Below, piece by piece: positions 1 through 8,472 of a DNA stretch of 64,000 nt. Made by a program: the position numbers and the translations under genes. The notes under the pieces are model-generated. The model made no database searches and was not told the DNA's origin. It saw only the letters and a program-made list of their open reading frames with translations. The stretch's first letter is position 1. Each line of letters opens with the position of its first letter. The stretch comes from Candidatus Krumholzibacteriota bacterium (lineage in GTDB: Bacteria > Krumholzibacteriota > Krumholzibacteriia > LZORAL124-64-63). Where the stretch lies: assembly GCA_022711765.1 (NCBI GenBank), contig JAKLEB010000001.1:313186-377185 (forward strand). The letters run 5' to 3'.

Positions 1-1062
1 CCGCAGGTGGAGCAACGCGCCCTCCGGATCGTCCTGCAGCTCCGCCGCGCGTCCCCAGAGGTACCGGAGCTCGCCATCCTGCGGCCAGCGCCCGGCCGCG
101 TCGGGCAACAGAGCCAGGGCGGCCTCGACCTGACCCAGACCGAGCAGGTAGCGCGCGAGCTGCGCCTCAGCGCCGCGATCGCGGAGGCCGCTGTCATGCA
201 CGGCCTGCAGGACCGCCGCGGCGTTCGCGAAGTCGCCGCTTCGGGCGAGCTGGTCGGCCAGCTCGAGCGTGCACTCCGGTCGATCCGTGATGCCCCCGGC
301 GCGGCGGGCGTCGTCGCCGCTCGCCGCCTCCGCCCGCGCCGCGGTCAGGTCGCCCGCGTGGACCAGGTAACGGATCAGCGCCACCCGCATCGGCCGGGAC
401 GTCGGCTCGCTCCGCAGCCCCGCCTGCAACCGCTCGGCCATCTCCGCGAAGCGCCCGTGCTGCTGGAGCAGCGCGCCGGCCGCGAGCGTGTACTCCTCGG
501 TCCGCTCCGGGTCGCGGCGGCTCGCCTCCTCGTAGACGCGGATGGCGTCGTCGACGCGGTCCAGTTCCTCCAGCAGGTCCGCCTGGAGCTTCACGAGGCC
601 CGGATCGGCCTCGCCGCGCCGGTGCAGCTCCTCGACCTGCTCGAGGGACGCCTGCGGGCGTCCCGCCTGGGCGAGGAGCAGGGCGTACTGCCGTCGCTGC
701 GCGATGCTGTCCGGGGCCGCGGCGACCAGGTCGCGGTAGATCCGCGCGGCGTCGGCGACGAAGCCGGCCTCGACCAGGCTCTGGGCGAACGCGGTCGCGA
801 TCCGGGGCGATCCCGGCGCCAGCTGGTACGCTCGGTTCAGGTAGACCAGCGACGCCTCGGTCTCGCCCTGCTGCTGCAGCGACCGCCCGATCGCGTAGGC
901 CGAGGTCGCTCCGAGCGGCAGCCCGATGTCCTCGCCCGGATTATCCGGGAGGTTCATGACCTGATCCGAGGGCAGCGGCAGGTCGTCAGGCGTCGAGGCC
1001 GCCACGCCGGCCGCCAGCGCGATGATCGCGATGAACCAGGATCGTCGACGGAGAAACGCCAT
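1..1062 (-). CDS. TPR-repeat protein with N-terminal signal/anchor, cut by the left window edge
   Basis: The first 354 codons are visible and the frame stays open to the left edge, so the C-terminus is missing. The ATG follows an AAGGAAG Shine-Dalgarno-like stretch. Residues 9-22 (FIAIIALAAGVAAS) are hydrophobic and look like a signal peptide or membrane anchor. From about residue 55 the chain is a succession of helix-pair units with TPR spacing, for example ASLVYLNRAYQLAPGSP and DDAIRVYEEASRRDPER. TPR proteins scaffold other proteins, and an envelope-facing scaffold is the likely role, but the partner cannot be told. It lies 38 bases downstream of rnc and is probably cotranscribed with it. 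Confidence 0.8.
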   Translation of the reverse strand, partial: MAFLRRRSWFIAIIALAAGVAASTPDDLPLPSDQVMNLPDNPGEDIGLPLGATSAYAIGRSLQQQGETEASLVYLNRAYQLAPGSPRIATAFAQSLVEAGFVADAARIYRDLVAAAPDSIAQRRQYALLLAQAGRPQASLEQVEELHRRGEADPGLVKLQADLLEELDRVDDAIRVYEEASRRDPERTEEYTLAAGALLQQHGRFAEMAERLQAGLRSEPTSRPMRVALIRYLVHAGDLTAARAEAASGDDARRAGGITDRPECTLELADQLARSGDFANAAAVLQAVHDSGLRDRGAEAQLARYLLGLGQVEAALALLPDAAGRWPQDGELRYLWGRAAELQDDPEGALLHLR

Positions 1063-1100
1063 GGGCTTCCTTCCGGCCGTCGTGCCGCGCGCCGGTCCGC

Positions 1101-1913
1101 TCAACCGGCCGGCGGCTTCGCGAGCTCATCCAGAAGTTCGCTCCGCCTGGACAGGGTCGCCAGTGCCTGCCGGGCCGCTTCCTGCTCGGCCGCCTTCTTG
1201 TTCGAGCCCTCGCCGACGCCGAGCACGTGCCCGTTGAACGTGGCGCTGACCCTGAACAGGCGTGCGTGGTCGGGGCCGTCCGCCGACGTCACGCGATACC
1301 GGGGCGGGTTCTTGAATCGGGCCTGGATGATCTCCTGCAGGCGGCTCTTGTAGTTGTCCTGGCCGCGGCGCGCGAGCAGCTGGTCGCAATCCGCGAGCAG
1401 GCAGCGCGAGATCATGCGCTGGGCGGCGGCGAGGCCGCCATCGAGGTAGATCGCCCCGATGACCGCCTCCGTGGTGTCGCAGAGGATGCTGGCGCGCCGG
1501 CGGCCGCCGGTCGCCGCCTCGCTGCGCGACATGCTGATATGGTCGCCGAGGCCGAGCTTGCCGGCCACCTCGGAGAGCCGATCCTTGCAGACCAGCAGCG
1601 ACTTCATCTTCGTCAGATCGCCCTCGCTCGTCTCGGGATAGCGCCCGTACAGGTAGTCGTTGACCACCAGCCCGAGCACCGCGTCGCCGAGAAACTCGAG
1701 CCGTTCGTTGCTGTCCTCGCGCCCATGCTTGACCACGAAGGCATGGGACCGGTGCAGCAGCGCGTTGTCGAGCAACGACGGGTCCCCGAAGCTGTGCCCG
1801 AGCTTCGCCTCGAGGATCCGTCGCCGAGCAGGGTCCGCGGCCGGCGACGGCGAATCGGCGGCGGGCGCTGGCGGCGCGCCTTTCAGTTTCCGCCACAGAT
1901 CGCGCAGCCGCAT
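1101..1913 (-). CDS. rnc: Ribonuclease III
   Basis: 270 residues. RNase III cuts double-stranded RNA in rRNA and mRNA maturation. The catalytic-domain signature NERLEFLGDAVLGLVV sits at residues 69-84 (acidic residues E73, D77), the second acidic cluster CDTTEAVIGAIYLDGG at 145-160 (D146, E149), and a C-terminal double-stranded-RNA-binding domain spans about 186-255 (YKSRLQEIIQ through GSNKKAAEQEAARQAL). An N-terminal extension of about 30 residues is Pro/Ala-rich. The ATG at 1913 lies 5 bases after the fabF stop, so translation is probably coupled. Its place after acpP-fabF is the conserved bacterial arrangement. Confidence 0.97.
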   Translation of the reverse strand: MRLRDLWRKLKGAPPAPAADSPSPAADPARRRILEAKLGHSFGDPSLLDNALLHRSHAFVVKHGREDSNERLEFLGDAVLGLVVNDYLYGRYPETSEGDLTKMKSLLVCKDRLSEVAGKLGLGDHISMSRSEAATGGRRRASILCDTTEAVIGAIYLDGGLAAAQRMISRCLLADCDQLLARRGQDNYKSRLQEIIQARFKNPPRYRVTSADGPDHARLFRVSATFNGHVLGVGEGSNKKAAEQEAARQALATLSRRSELLDELAKPPAG

Positions 1914-1918
1914 GACGA

Positions 1919-3157
1919 TCAGGGCACCGCCCGGAAACAGAGGGTCAGGTTGTGGCCCCCGAAACCGAACGAGTTGGAGAGCGCGAACTCGACCCTCTGG
2001 GCGACCGCCTCGTTCGCGCAGTAGTCGAGATCGCATTCGGGGTCGGCATTGCGCAGGTTGATCGTCGGCGGGATGATGCCCTCGCGCAGGGCGAGGATCG
2101 TCGCCGCGGCCTCGACGGCGCCGGCCGCACCAAGCAGGTGCCCGATCATCGACTTGGTCGAGTTGATCTTGATCCGGTCGGCATGGCTCCCGAAGACCTT
2201 GCGGATCGCCAGCGTCTCGATCTTGTCGTTGAACGGCGTCGAGGTCCCGTGGGCGTTGATGTGGCCCACCTGCTCCGGCGCGATGCCGGCGCAGCGGAGC
2301 GCCGCGCGCATGCTCTCCTGCGCGCCCGCGCCGTCGTTGTCCGGCTGCGTCATGTGGAACGCGTCTCCCGTCGCCCCATGGCCGGCGATGCGGCCCAGCA
2401 CCGTCGCGCCGCGGGCGCGCGCGTGGGCCTCCTCCTCCAGCACGAGCACGCCGGCACCCTCGCCGAGTACGAAGCCGTCGCGCTCGCGGTCGAACGGCCG
2501 GCTGGCGGTGGTCGGGTCGTCGTTGCGCGCGGACAGCGCCTTCATGTTCCCGAACCCGGCGAGCGCCATCGGGCACACGGCCGCTTCGCTGCCGCCGGCC
2601 ACCATCAGGTCGGCCGCGTCCAGGCGGATCTGATCGCAGGCGGCGGCGATGGCGTGCCCCGACGACGCGCAGGCGGACGTCGTGCAGTAATTGGGCCCGC
2701 GCAGGCCGAACCGGATCGAGACGAGACCGGCGGCGATGTCCGCGATCATCATCGGGATGAAGAGAGGCGAGACGCCCCGGGCGCCGCGGTTGAGCAACTT
2801 CGTGTGCTGGTCCTCGAACGTGAGCATGCCGCCGATGCCGGAGGCGATGATCACTCCGCAGCGGAACGGGTCCGGCGGCGTGCCGAACGCGGCCTGGTCG
2901 ACGGCCTGCTGCGCGGCCGCGATCGCGAACTGGCTGAATCGATCGGCCTTGCGCGAATCCTTCGGGTCCATGTACGCGTCCGGATCGAACCCCTTGACCT
3001 CGGCGGCGAAGGTCGTCCGGTACCCATCGGTGTCGAATGCGGTGATCGGCCCCACGCCGTTCCGGCCGGCCTTCAAGGCCTGCCAGCTGCTGTCGCGGTC
3101 GATGCCCAAGGCGGTCACGAGCCCGATGCCGGTGACGACCACGTTGCGTTGATTCAC
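1919..3157 (-). CDS. fabF: 3-oxoacyl-[ACP] synthase II (beta-ketoacyl-ACP synthase)
   Basis: 412 residues, the usual length for the family. It condenses malonyl-ACP with a growing acyl-ACP in type II fatty acid elongation. The Cys-His-His triad is present: C163 in TTSACASSGHAIA, H303 in NAHGTSTPFND and H340 in STKSMIGHLLGA. The start is GTG at 3157 with GGAGG eight bases upstream. It is separated from acpP by a 112-base gap holding a strong hairpin, which may lower fabF expression relative to the abundant acyl carrier protein. As fabH is absent nearby, this is the only condensing enzyme in the window. Confidence 0.97.
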   Translation of the reverse strand: MNQRNVVVTGIGLVTALGIDRDSSWQALKAGRNGVGPITAFDTDGYRTTFAAEVKGFDPDAYMDPKDSRKADRFSQFAIAAAQQAVDQAAFGTPPDPFRCGVIIASGIGGMLTFEDQHTKLLNRGARGVSPLFIPMMIADIAAGLVSIRFGLRGPNYCTTSACASSGHAIAAACDQIRLDAADLMVAGGSEAAVCPMALAGFGNMKALSARNDDPTTASRPFDRERDGFVLGEGAGVLVLEEEAHARARGATVLGRIAGHGATGDAFHMTQPDNDGAGAQESMRAALRCAGIAPEQVGHINAHGTSTPFNDKIETLAIRKVFGSHADRIKINSTKSMIGHLLGAAGAVEAAATILALREGIIPPTINLRNADPECDLDYCANEAVAQRVEFALSNSFGFGGHNLTLCFRAVP

Positions 3158-3186
3158 AGCGCCAACCTCCGTGCGCTAGCGAATGA

Positions 3187-3227
3187 CGACCCCGGCCTCA
3201 GCGGGACTGCGCTGGAGACCGGGGTCG
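3187..3227 (-). terminator. Long hairpin between acpP and fabF (attenuator-like, no U-run)
   Basis: A 9-base-pair perfect outer stem (CGACCCCGG / CCGGGGTCG) encloses a second stem (CAGCG / CGCTG). It lies in the mRNA leader between the acpP stop and the fabF start. No run of U follows, so it is more likely a partial terminator or a structure that stabilises the upstream acpP message than a full stop signal. Confidence 0.4.
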
Positions 3228-3269
3228 CCGCCGAATCCCCGGCCGTGGCCGGTAAGGGACGCTGGGTCG

Positions 3270-3512
3270 CTATTGGTCCGCGAGACGTTCTTCGAGGTAA
3301 TCGATGGCGTCCTGGACGGTGCGCAGCTTCTCCTGATCCTCGTCGGGGATCGTGATGTTGAACTCGTCTTCGAGATCCATCACGAGTTCGACCGTGTCAA
3401 GGCTATCGGCGCCGAGATCGTCCAGGAACGACGCCTCGGGGGTGATCTGCTCAGGATTCACGGACAACTTGCGCTCGATGATCTCGTAGACTTTCTCCTG
3501 AATCGAAGCCAT
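3270..3512 (-). CDS. acpP: Acyl carrier protein
   Basis: 80 residues, strongly acidic. ACP carries fatty acyl intermediates on 4'-phosphopantetheine bound to the Ser of the DSL motif, here S37 in [11 protein letters not shown]. The ATG at 3512 has AAGGAGG nine bases upstream, a better start than any in-frame codon further 5'. It sits between fabG and fabF, its usual place. Length and motif match canonical AcpP closely. Confidence 0.98.
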   Translation of the reverse strand: MASIQEKVYEIIERKLSVNPEQITPEASFLDDLGADSLDTVELVMDLEDEFNITIPDEDQEKLRTVQDAIDYLEERLADQ

Positions 3513-3544
3513 TACGATGGCCCTCCTTGAACGTCGTGTCTGGG

Positions 3545-4279
3545 TCACATGACCATGCCGCCGTCCACCACCAGGGTCTGCCCGGTGATCCAGGCGGCGT
3601 CCGGAGACAAGAGAAACCGCACCACGCCCGCCAGGTCCTCGACCCGGCCCAGGCGCTTCAGGGGGATCCGCTGGAGCATGTCCGCCCGCACCTTCTCCGG
3701 AAGGCCGGCGGTCATGTCGGTTTCGATGAAACCCGGCGCGATGGCGTTGCACGTCACGCCCCGGCCACCGAGCTCCCGGGCCACCGATTTCGTCATGGCC
3801 ACGATGGCCGCCTTGCTGGCGGCGTAATTGGCCTGGCCGGCATTGCCGATCAGCCCGATCACGGAGCTGATATTGACGATCCGCCCCGCGCGTTGACGCA
3901 TCATAATCGGGGCGACCGACCGTGTAAAGTAGAACGTCCCGTTGAGGTTCACGTTGATCACGGCCTGCCAATCCTCGGGCGACATCCGCACGACGAGCCC
4001 GTCCCGCGTGATCCCCGCGTTGTTCACGAGACCGTGGATCGCGGGGAAATCCGCCTGGATCGCCGCGACGACCGCCTGGACATCCTCCCACTGGCTCACG
4101 TCCGCGGCGTAGCAGCGGGCAACCGCCGCCGAGGGCAGGTCCCGGGCCGCTTCCTGCAGCTTGTCGAGGCTGCGCCCGACCAGGGCGACCGGCCAGCCGG
4201 TCCGCGCGAGGTCCGCGGCCAGTCCGCGGCCGATGCCGCGGTTGGCCCCGGTGACGATCACGACTCCGTCAGCTGCCAT
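3545..4279 (-). CDS. fabG: 3-oxoacyl-[ACP] reductase
   Basis: 244 residues, a short-chain dehydrogenase/reductase that reduces 3-oxoacyl-ACP with NADPH. The cofactor loop [10 protein letters not shown] is at residues 10-19, the NNAG motif at 86-89, and the catalytic residues are S139 (NISSVIG), Y152 and K156 (NYAASK). The ATG follows GGAGG and overlaps the end of fabD by 11 bases, implying coupled translation. Placement between fabD and acpP separates it from the many SDR look-alikes. Confidence 0.96.
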   Translation of the reverse strand: MAADGVVIVTGANRGIGRGLAADLARTGWPVALVGRSLDKLQEAARDLPSAAVARCYAADVSQWEDVQAVVAAIQADFPAIHGLVNNAGITRDGLVVRMSPEDWQAVINVNLNGTFYFTRSVAPIMMRQRAGRIVNISSVIGLIGNAGQANYAASKAAIVAMTKSVARELGGRGVTCNAIAPGFIETDMTAGLPEKVRADMLQRIPLKRLGRVEDLAGVVRFLLSPDAAWITGQTLVVDGGMVM

Positions 4280-5270
4280 CGCGGGCCTCCAGGCCGGGTC
4301 TCGATCCGTCCGCCAGGAGGCCGGCGAGCTGGTCGCGGATCCCGGCGAGTTCGTCCACCGTGCCCACCGAGAGGAACGAGACGTCGGGATACGCGCGGCG
4401 GGCCAGGTTCGCGAGGACCTGTCCGGGCCCGACCTCGAGGATCGCGCGCGGGCGCTCGGCCTGCCCCTCGATGAGCCAGGTCATGGTGTCGTGCCAGAGG
4501 ACAGGCGACGTGAGCTGGCGCTTGAGCCCCGAGCGCAGGTCGGCGCCACGCGTGACCGGACGGCCGGACACGTTGGCGACCAGGGGCGCGCCCGGGTCCG
4601 CGAAGTCGGTCGACTCGAGGTCCGCCGCGAACGTCGCCGCCGCCTCGGCCAGCAGGGGCGAGTGGAATGCGCCGCTGACGTTCAGGGGCGTGACTCGCCG
4701 CGCTCCCGCCGCCTTGAGCGCCACGCCGGCCGCCGCGACCGCCGCGACCTCGCCGGAGACGACGACCTGATTGGCCGAGTTGTGGTTCGCGAGGACGACC
4801 GAGCCGTGCTCGCGCGCGACCGCCGCGCAGACCTCGCGCACGACCTCGGCCGCGAGCCCCATGACGGCCGCCATCGTGCCCGGACGCTGCCGCCCGGCGG
4901 CGAACATGAGCTCGCCGCGCCGGCGGACGAGCGCGAGCGCCTGCTCGGGCGTCAGGGCGCCGGCCACCGCCGCAGCCGAGAATTCGCCGAGGCTGTGGCC
5001 CGCGACGGCCGACGGCTCGATGCCCAGGTCCCGCAGCGCGAGCGCGACCGCCACGCTGTGCGCGAGGATCGCCGGCTGGGCATTCCGGGTCTCGGTCAGC
5101 GTCTCCAGCGGACCCTCGAACATGAGGCGCGTCAGGTCGGCGCGGAGCGTCGCATCGACCCGCGCGAGCAGCGCCCCGGCCGCGCCGCCAGCCGCGGCGA
5201 GGTCACGGCCCATGCCCACGGCCTGCGACGCCTGCCCGGGGAAGATCATCGGCACTCGGATGGTGTCCAC
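4269..5270 (-). CDS. fabD: Malonyl-CoA:ACP transacylase
   Basis: 333 residues. FabD loads malonate from CoA onto ACP. The nucleophile motif GHSLGE is at residues 91-96 (S93), and the N-terminal FPGQASQAVGMG is typical of the family. The start is taken as GTG at 5270 because AGGAAGG lies about nine bases upstream in the end of plsX; an ATG seven codons later (MIFPGQ) is an alternative. It is four bases from the plsX stop, so the genes are likely coupled. The usual fabH between plsX and fabD is absent. Confidence 0.96.
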   Translation of the reverse strand: MDTIRVPMIFPGQASQAVGMGRDLAAAGGAAGALLARVDATLRADLTRLMFEGPLETLTETRNAQPAILAHSVAVALALRDLGIEPSAVAGHSLGEFSAAAVAGALTPEQALALVRRRGELMFAAGRQRPGTMAAVMGLAAEVVREVCAAVAREHGSVVLANHNSANQVVVSGEVAAVAAAGVALKAAGARRVTPLNVSGAFHSPLLAEAAATFAADLESTDFADPGAPLVANVSGRPVTRGADLRSGLKRQLTSPVLWHDTMTWLIEGQAERPRAILEVGPGQVLANLARRAYPDVSFLSVGTVDELAGIRDQLAGLLADGSRPGLEARDGS

Positions 5271-5274
5271 GCGC

Positions 5275-6291
5275 TCAGCCTTCCTCTCTCGCCGCGTCGG
5301 CGAGGGTCCTGCCGATCAGCGCGGGCAGCCCGCAGGCGACCTGCCGCACCGCCTCCTTCACGGCCTGCGTGAAGGCGAGCTGTGTGCTCCGGCCGTGGCA
5401 GATGATGGCGACGCCGTCGACGCCGAGCAGCGGCGCGCCGCCATAGGTCTCGTAGTTGAACCGACGCTTGACGACGCTGCCGAACGCGGCCAGTCCGGCC
5501 AGCTCCGCGGCGGCCAGGCCACCGCTCCTGGCCAGCTCCTTCAGGAACTGCGCCACGCCTTCGCACATCTTCAGGGCGATATTGCCCGTGAAACCGTCGG
5601 TCACGAGGACGTCGCTACCGCCGACGAGGACCTCGTTGCCCTCCACGTTCCCGGCGAAGTTCAGCTCCGAGTCGCGCAGGAGCCCGTGGGTCTCGATCGC
5701 GAGCTCGTTGCCCTTCGACGGCTCGCTGCCGATGTTCAGGAGGCCGACCGTCGGCGATTCCTTGCCGCGCACGGCCCGGCAGTACGTCGTGCCCATGCGC
5801 GCGAAGCTCAGCAGGAGCGCGGGGGTCACCTGCGGGTTCGCGCCGGCGTCGACCAGGAGGGTCTCCCCGCGGACCGTCGGGATGAAGGTCGCGATCGCCG
5901 GTCGTTCGGCCGCGGTCAACCGGCCGAGGATGAGCAGGCTCGCGGCGACCATCGCGCCGGTCGAGCCGGCGGAGACGACCGCGTCGACGCGGCGCTCGCG
6001 ATGATCCCTCATCGCGCGCACGATCGGCGAATCCGGCCTGCCGCGCACCGCCGCCGCCGGCGCCGCGTCCATCGGGATGTCATCGGCGCAATGGACCTGG
6101 TCCACGGCCAGAGCGCCCGCAGCCGACGCGGCGAGGACGGGATCCACTCGCGCCTGGTCGCCGTAGAGCACGACCTCGCAGTCGGCTCCTTCGCGCAGCG
6201 CTTGCAGCGCTCCAGGCACTGCGACCTCCGGACCGAAGTCGCCGCCCATGGCATCGACCGCGATCCGGGGCCGCCGGCGTTCGCTGGTCAC
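5275..6291 (-). CDS. plsX: Phosphate acyltransferase PlsX
   Basis: 338 residues. PlsX converts acyl-ACP to acyl-phosphate, feeding PlsY in phospholipid synthesis. The family start IAVDAMGGDFGPEVAVPGAL is at residues 10-29, and later stretches such as GSTGAMVAASLL and VTDGFTGNIALKMCEG are diagnostic. GTG start at 6291 with AAAGGA upstream; the upstream neighbour rpmF ends 38 bases away. The yceD-rpmF-plsX-fab order is the classic bacterial one. Confidence 0.97.
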   Translation of the reverse strand: MTSERRRPRIAVDAMGGDFGPEVAVPGALQALREGADCEVVLYGDQARVDPVLAASAAGALAVDQVHCADDIPMDAAPAAAVRGRPDSPIVRAMRDHRERRVDAVVSAGSTGAMVAASLLILGRLTAAERPAIATFIPTVRGETLLVDAGANPQVTPALLLSFARMGTTYCRAVRGKESPTVGLLNIGSEPSKGNELAIETHGLLRDSELNFAGNVEGNEVLVGGSDVLVTDGFTGNIALKMCEGVAQFLKELARSGGLAAAELAGLAAFGSVVKRRFNYETYGGAPLLGVDGVAIICHGRSTQLAFTQAVKEAVRQVACGLPALIGRTLADAAREEG

Positions 6292-6329
6292 GGGATCGTC
6301 CTTTCCCTCGGATCCGCCGACCTTCTGGG

Positions 6330-6509
6330 TCAGGATTCGACCACCAGGACTTCACGCTCCCCGTAGTAGCCGCACTCGCGGCAGACCCGGTGGGGTCGCC
6401 GCGGCGCCGCACAGTGCGGACATTTGTCCGGGTTGGGTTGCGTCAAGCGCCAGTTCGCGCGGCGCTTCCGCGAGCGCTGCTTGCTGTTTTTCTTCTTGGG
6501 AACAGCCAT
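6330..6509 (-). CDS. rpmF: Large ribosomal subunit protein bL32, zinc-ribbon form
   Basis: 59 residues, the expected length. The N-terminus MAVPKKKNSKQRSRKRRANW is characteristic of bL32. Two Cys pairs (C30-x2-C33 and C43-x2-C46) show the zinc-binding form rather than the Cys-less paralogue made in zinc-poor cells. The ATG at 6509 follows AAGGAG at good spacing; longer in-frame starts lack support. It sits between yceD and plsX. Confidence 0.97.
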   Translation of the reverse strand: MAVPKKKNSKQRSRKRRANWRLTQPNPDKCPHCAAPRRPHRVCRECGYYGEREVLVVES

Positions 6510-6586
6510 CTCGTCCGTCTCCTTAGCGCGGCCAAGCCCTGGGCCGCGCGTCACCGGCTCGCATCAAGCGCCAGCCGCACCGCGCC

Positions 6587-7069
6587 TCAGTCGGGCAATC
6601 CCTCCCAGCGAGGATCGAACGGCTCGGCTTCGCAGCCGCAATCGCCCGCGTTCAGGTCGGCGCCGCACCTCGCGCACAGTCCGCGGCAGTCGTCGCGGCA
6701 GATCCGCGACTGCGGCACCGCCAGGATCGCGGCCTCGCGCAAGGCCTCGGCCAGATCGACCACGCCCGACCGCTGGTGCACGACGAGCGTGTCCGCGTCC
6801 GTGTCCTCGGCCTCGCAGTCCCGCAGGACGACGAGCTCGACGGGCACCGGAAACGCCAGCTCGAACTCGCCGAGACACCGGTCGCAGCTGGCCCGGCCGA
6901 TCGCGGCGAGTTCGCCGCGCACGACGCAACGACCCTCCAGGTTATCCACCCGGAGCGCCCCGCTCACCCGAACCTCCCCAGGCCCTTCGGTCCCGAAGTC
7001 CAGGTTCAATCGCCCGTCGATCGGCAGATCGCTCTGGCCGACCGGCGTCCTGTCGAGGTCCAGCTTCAT
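6587..7069 (-). CDS. yceD: YceD/DUF177 family, 23S rRNA accumulation protein
   Basis: 160 residues. The DUF177 family is needed for 23S rRNA accumulation in E. coli and plants; the mechanism is not settled. The signature ASCDRCLGEFEL is at about residues 61-72, and a Cys-rich C-terminal segment (CRDDCRGLCARCGADL, then CGC) could bind metal. It heads the rpmF-plsX-fab cluster as in most bacteria. No Shine-Dalgarno precedes the ATG; instead a promoter (TTGACA-N17-TAGAGT) ends nine bases before it, so the message may be nearly leaderless. Confidence 0.92.
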   Translation of the reverse strand: MKLDLDRTPVGQSDLPIDGRLNLDFGTEGPGEVRVSGALRVDNLEGRCVVRGELAAIGRASCDRCLGEFELAFPVPVELVVLRDCEAEDTDADTLVVHQRSGVVDLAEALREAAILAVPQSRICRDDCRGLCARCGADLNAGDCGCEAEPFDPRWEGLPD

Positions 7070-7078
7070 GAGCGGGCA

Positions 7079-7107
7079 ACTCTAATTCCCAGTGCGAATT
7101 CTGTCAA
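7079..7107 (-). promoter_or_regulatory. Sigma-70-type promoter of the yceD-rpmF-plsX-fab operon
   Basis: Reading the minus strand: TTGACA (7107-7102), 17-base spacer, TAGAGT (7084-7079). The -35 is a perfect match. The ATG of yceD is only nine bases past the -10, so initiation at the usual 6-8 bases would leave almost no 5' leader. Confidence 0.75.
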
Positions 7108-7144
7108 GACGACCCCGCCGAGCGGGAGCCTGCCGGCTCTCGAC

Positions 7145-7552
7145 TCACCGGCCGAAGATGAGCGCGAGTTCGCGGGCGGCGTCCTCGGGGTTCGCCGAAG
7201 CGTGGACCGCGTTGTACGACAACGACTTCCCGTAGAGGAAACGGATCGTTCCGGTCGCCGCCTTGGCGGGATCCGTGGCGCCGATGAGCTCGCGCAGGCG
7301 ACTCGCCGCATCCTCGCGAGCGAGACGCGCGCAGACCACCGGCCCCGAGCAGATGTACGCGACGAGCGAGTCGTAAAACGGCTTGCCGCGGTGCTCCCCG
7401 TAGAACGTCTCGACGAGCGACCGGTCGAGGCGCCGCAGCGCCAGATCGACGATCCGGAACCCGGACGCGTTGACCATGGCCAGGATGGCGCCGATCTTCT
7501 GGTCGCCGGCGGCGACGATCTCCGGTTTGATCATGAAGTAGGTTTCCTGCAC
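7145..7552 (-). CDS. ndk: Nucleoside diphosphate kinase
   Basis: 135 residues, slightly shorter than usual. It exchanges gamma-phosphates between NTPs and NDPs through a phospho-histidine. The active-site His is H117 in NAVHASANPEDA, and K9 (MIKPE), Y51, F59, T93, R104 and N114 fit the known nucleotide-binding positions. The start is GTG at 7552 because GGGAGGA lies about seven bases upstream; an ATG at codon 7 is possible. It follows sucD by 23 bases, so sucC-sucD-ndk probably form one operon, and NDK can use the GTP/ATP made by succinyl-CoA ligase. Confidence 0.96.
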   Translation of the reverse strand: MQETYFMIKPEIVAAGDQKIGAILAMVNASGFRIVDLALRRLDRSLVETFYGEHRGKPFYDSLVAYICSGPVVCARLAREDAASRLRELIGATDPAKAATGTIRFLYGKSLSYNAVHASANPEDAARELALIFGR

Positions 7553-7575
7553 CTCGGGTCCTCCCGCCGCCGCCG

Positions 7576-8460
7576 CTACCGATTCCTCTTCGCCTGGACC
7601 TGCCGCAGGAGCGGCACGATGTCGCCGGCTCGCTGGGCGACCGGGATCCCGGCACCCTCCAGCGCCTTCGTCTTGTCCGCCGCCGTGCCGCTGCCGCCCG
7701 TGACGATCGCGCCGGCATGGCCCATGCGCTTGCCCGGGGGCGCCGTCCGGCCGGCGATGAACGCCACGACCGGCATGTCGACCCGATCCTGGAGGTACGC
7801 CGCCGCCCGCTCCTCGGCGTCGCCGCCGATCTCCCCGATGAGCACCAGCGCGTCCGTCCCCGGATCGGCGGCGAAGGCCTCGACCGCGTCCAGGAAGGTC
7901 GTGCCGATCACGGGATCGCCGCCGATCCCGAGGCAGGTGCTCTGCCCGAGGCCGGCGCCGGTGAGCTGCCAGACGACTTCGTAGGTCAGGGTCCCGCTGC
8001 GCGAGACGACGCCGACCGTCCCGGGCTTGACGATGCTGGCCGGCATGATGCCCAGCTTGGCGAGGCCCGGCGCCAGGAGCCCCGGGCAGTTCGGCCCGAT
8101 CAACCGGACGCCCCGCTCCCGCAGGTACGGCATCACGCGCACCATGTCGAGCGTCGGCACCCCTTCCGTGATGCAGACCACCAGGGAGACTCCGGCGTCA
8201 GCCGCCTCGAGGATCGCTCCTGCCGCGTGCGGCGGCGGCACGAAGATCACCGAGGTATTGGCGCCGGTCGCGGCGACCGCGTCCGCCACGGTGTCGAAGA
8301 TCGGGACCCGGTCGGCGAAGACCTGGCTGCCCTTGCCGGGCGTCACGCCGCCGACCACGGGAGTGCCGTAGTTCAGCATCCCCTGGGTGTGGAAGCTGCC
8401 GTCGCGGCCCGTGATTCCCTGCACGATCACGCGCGTGTTCTGATCGACGAAGATCGCCAC
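7576..8460 (-). CDS. sucD: Succinyl-CoA ligase, alpha subunit
   Basis: 294 residues. With SucC it interconverts succinyl-CoA and succinate with NTP formation in the TCA cycle. The CoA-binding Rossmann part begins [20 protein letters not shown], and the transiently phosphorylated histidine is H248 in [19 protein letters not shown] start at 8460 with GGGAGGA upstream, 12 bases after the sucC stop. The beta-then-alpha order and short gap are typical. Confidence 0.98.
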   Translation of the reverse strand: MAIFVDQNTRVIVQGITGRDGSFHTQGMLNYGTPVVGGVTPGKGSQVFADRVPIFDTVADAVAATGANTSVIFVPPPHAAGAILEAADAGVSLVVCITEGVPTLDMVRVMPYLRERGVRLIGPNCPGLLAPGLAKLGIMPASIVKPGTVGVVSRSGTLTYEVVWQLTGAGLGQSTCLGIGGDPVIGTTFLDAVEAFAADPGTDALVLIGEIGGDAEERAAAYLQDRVDMPVVAFIAGRTAPPGKRMGHAGAIVTGGSGTAADKTKALEGAGIPVAQRAGDIVPLLRQVQAKRNR

Positions 8461-8472
8461 GTCAATCCTCCC

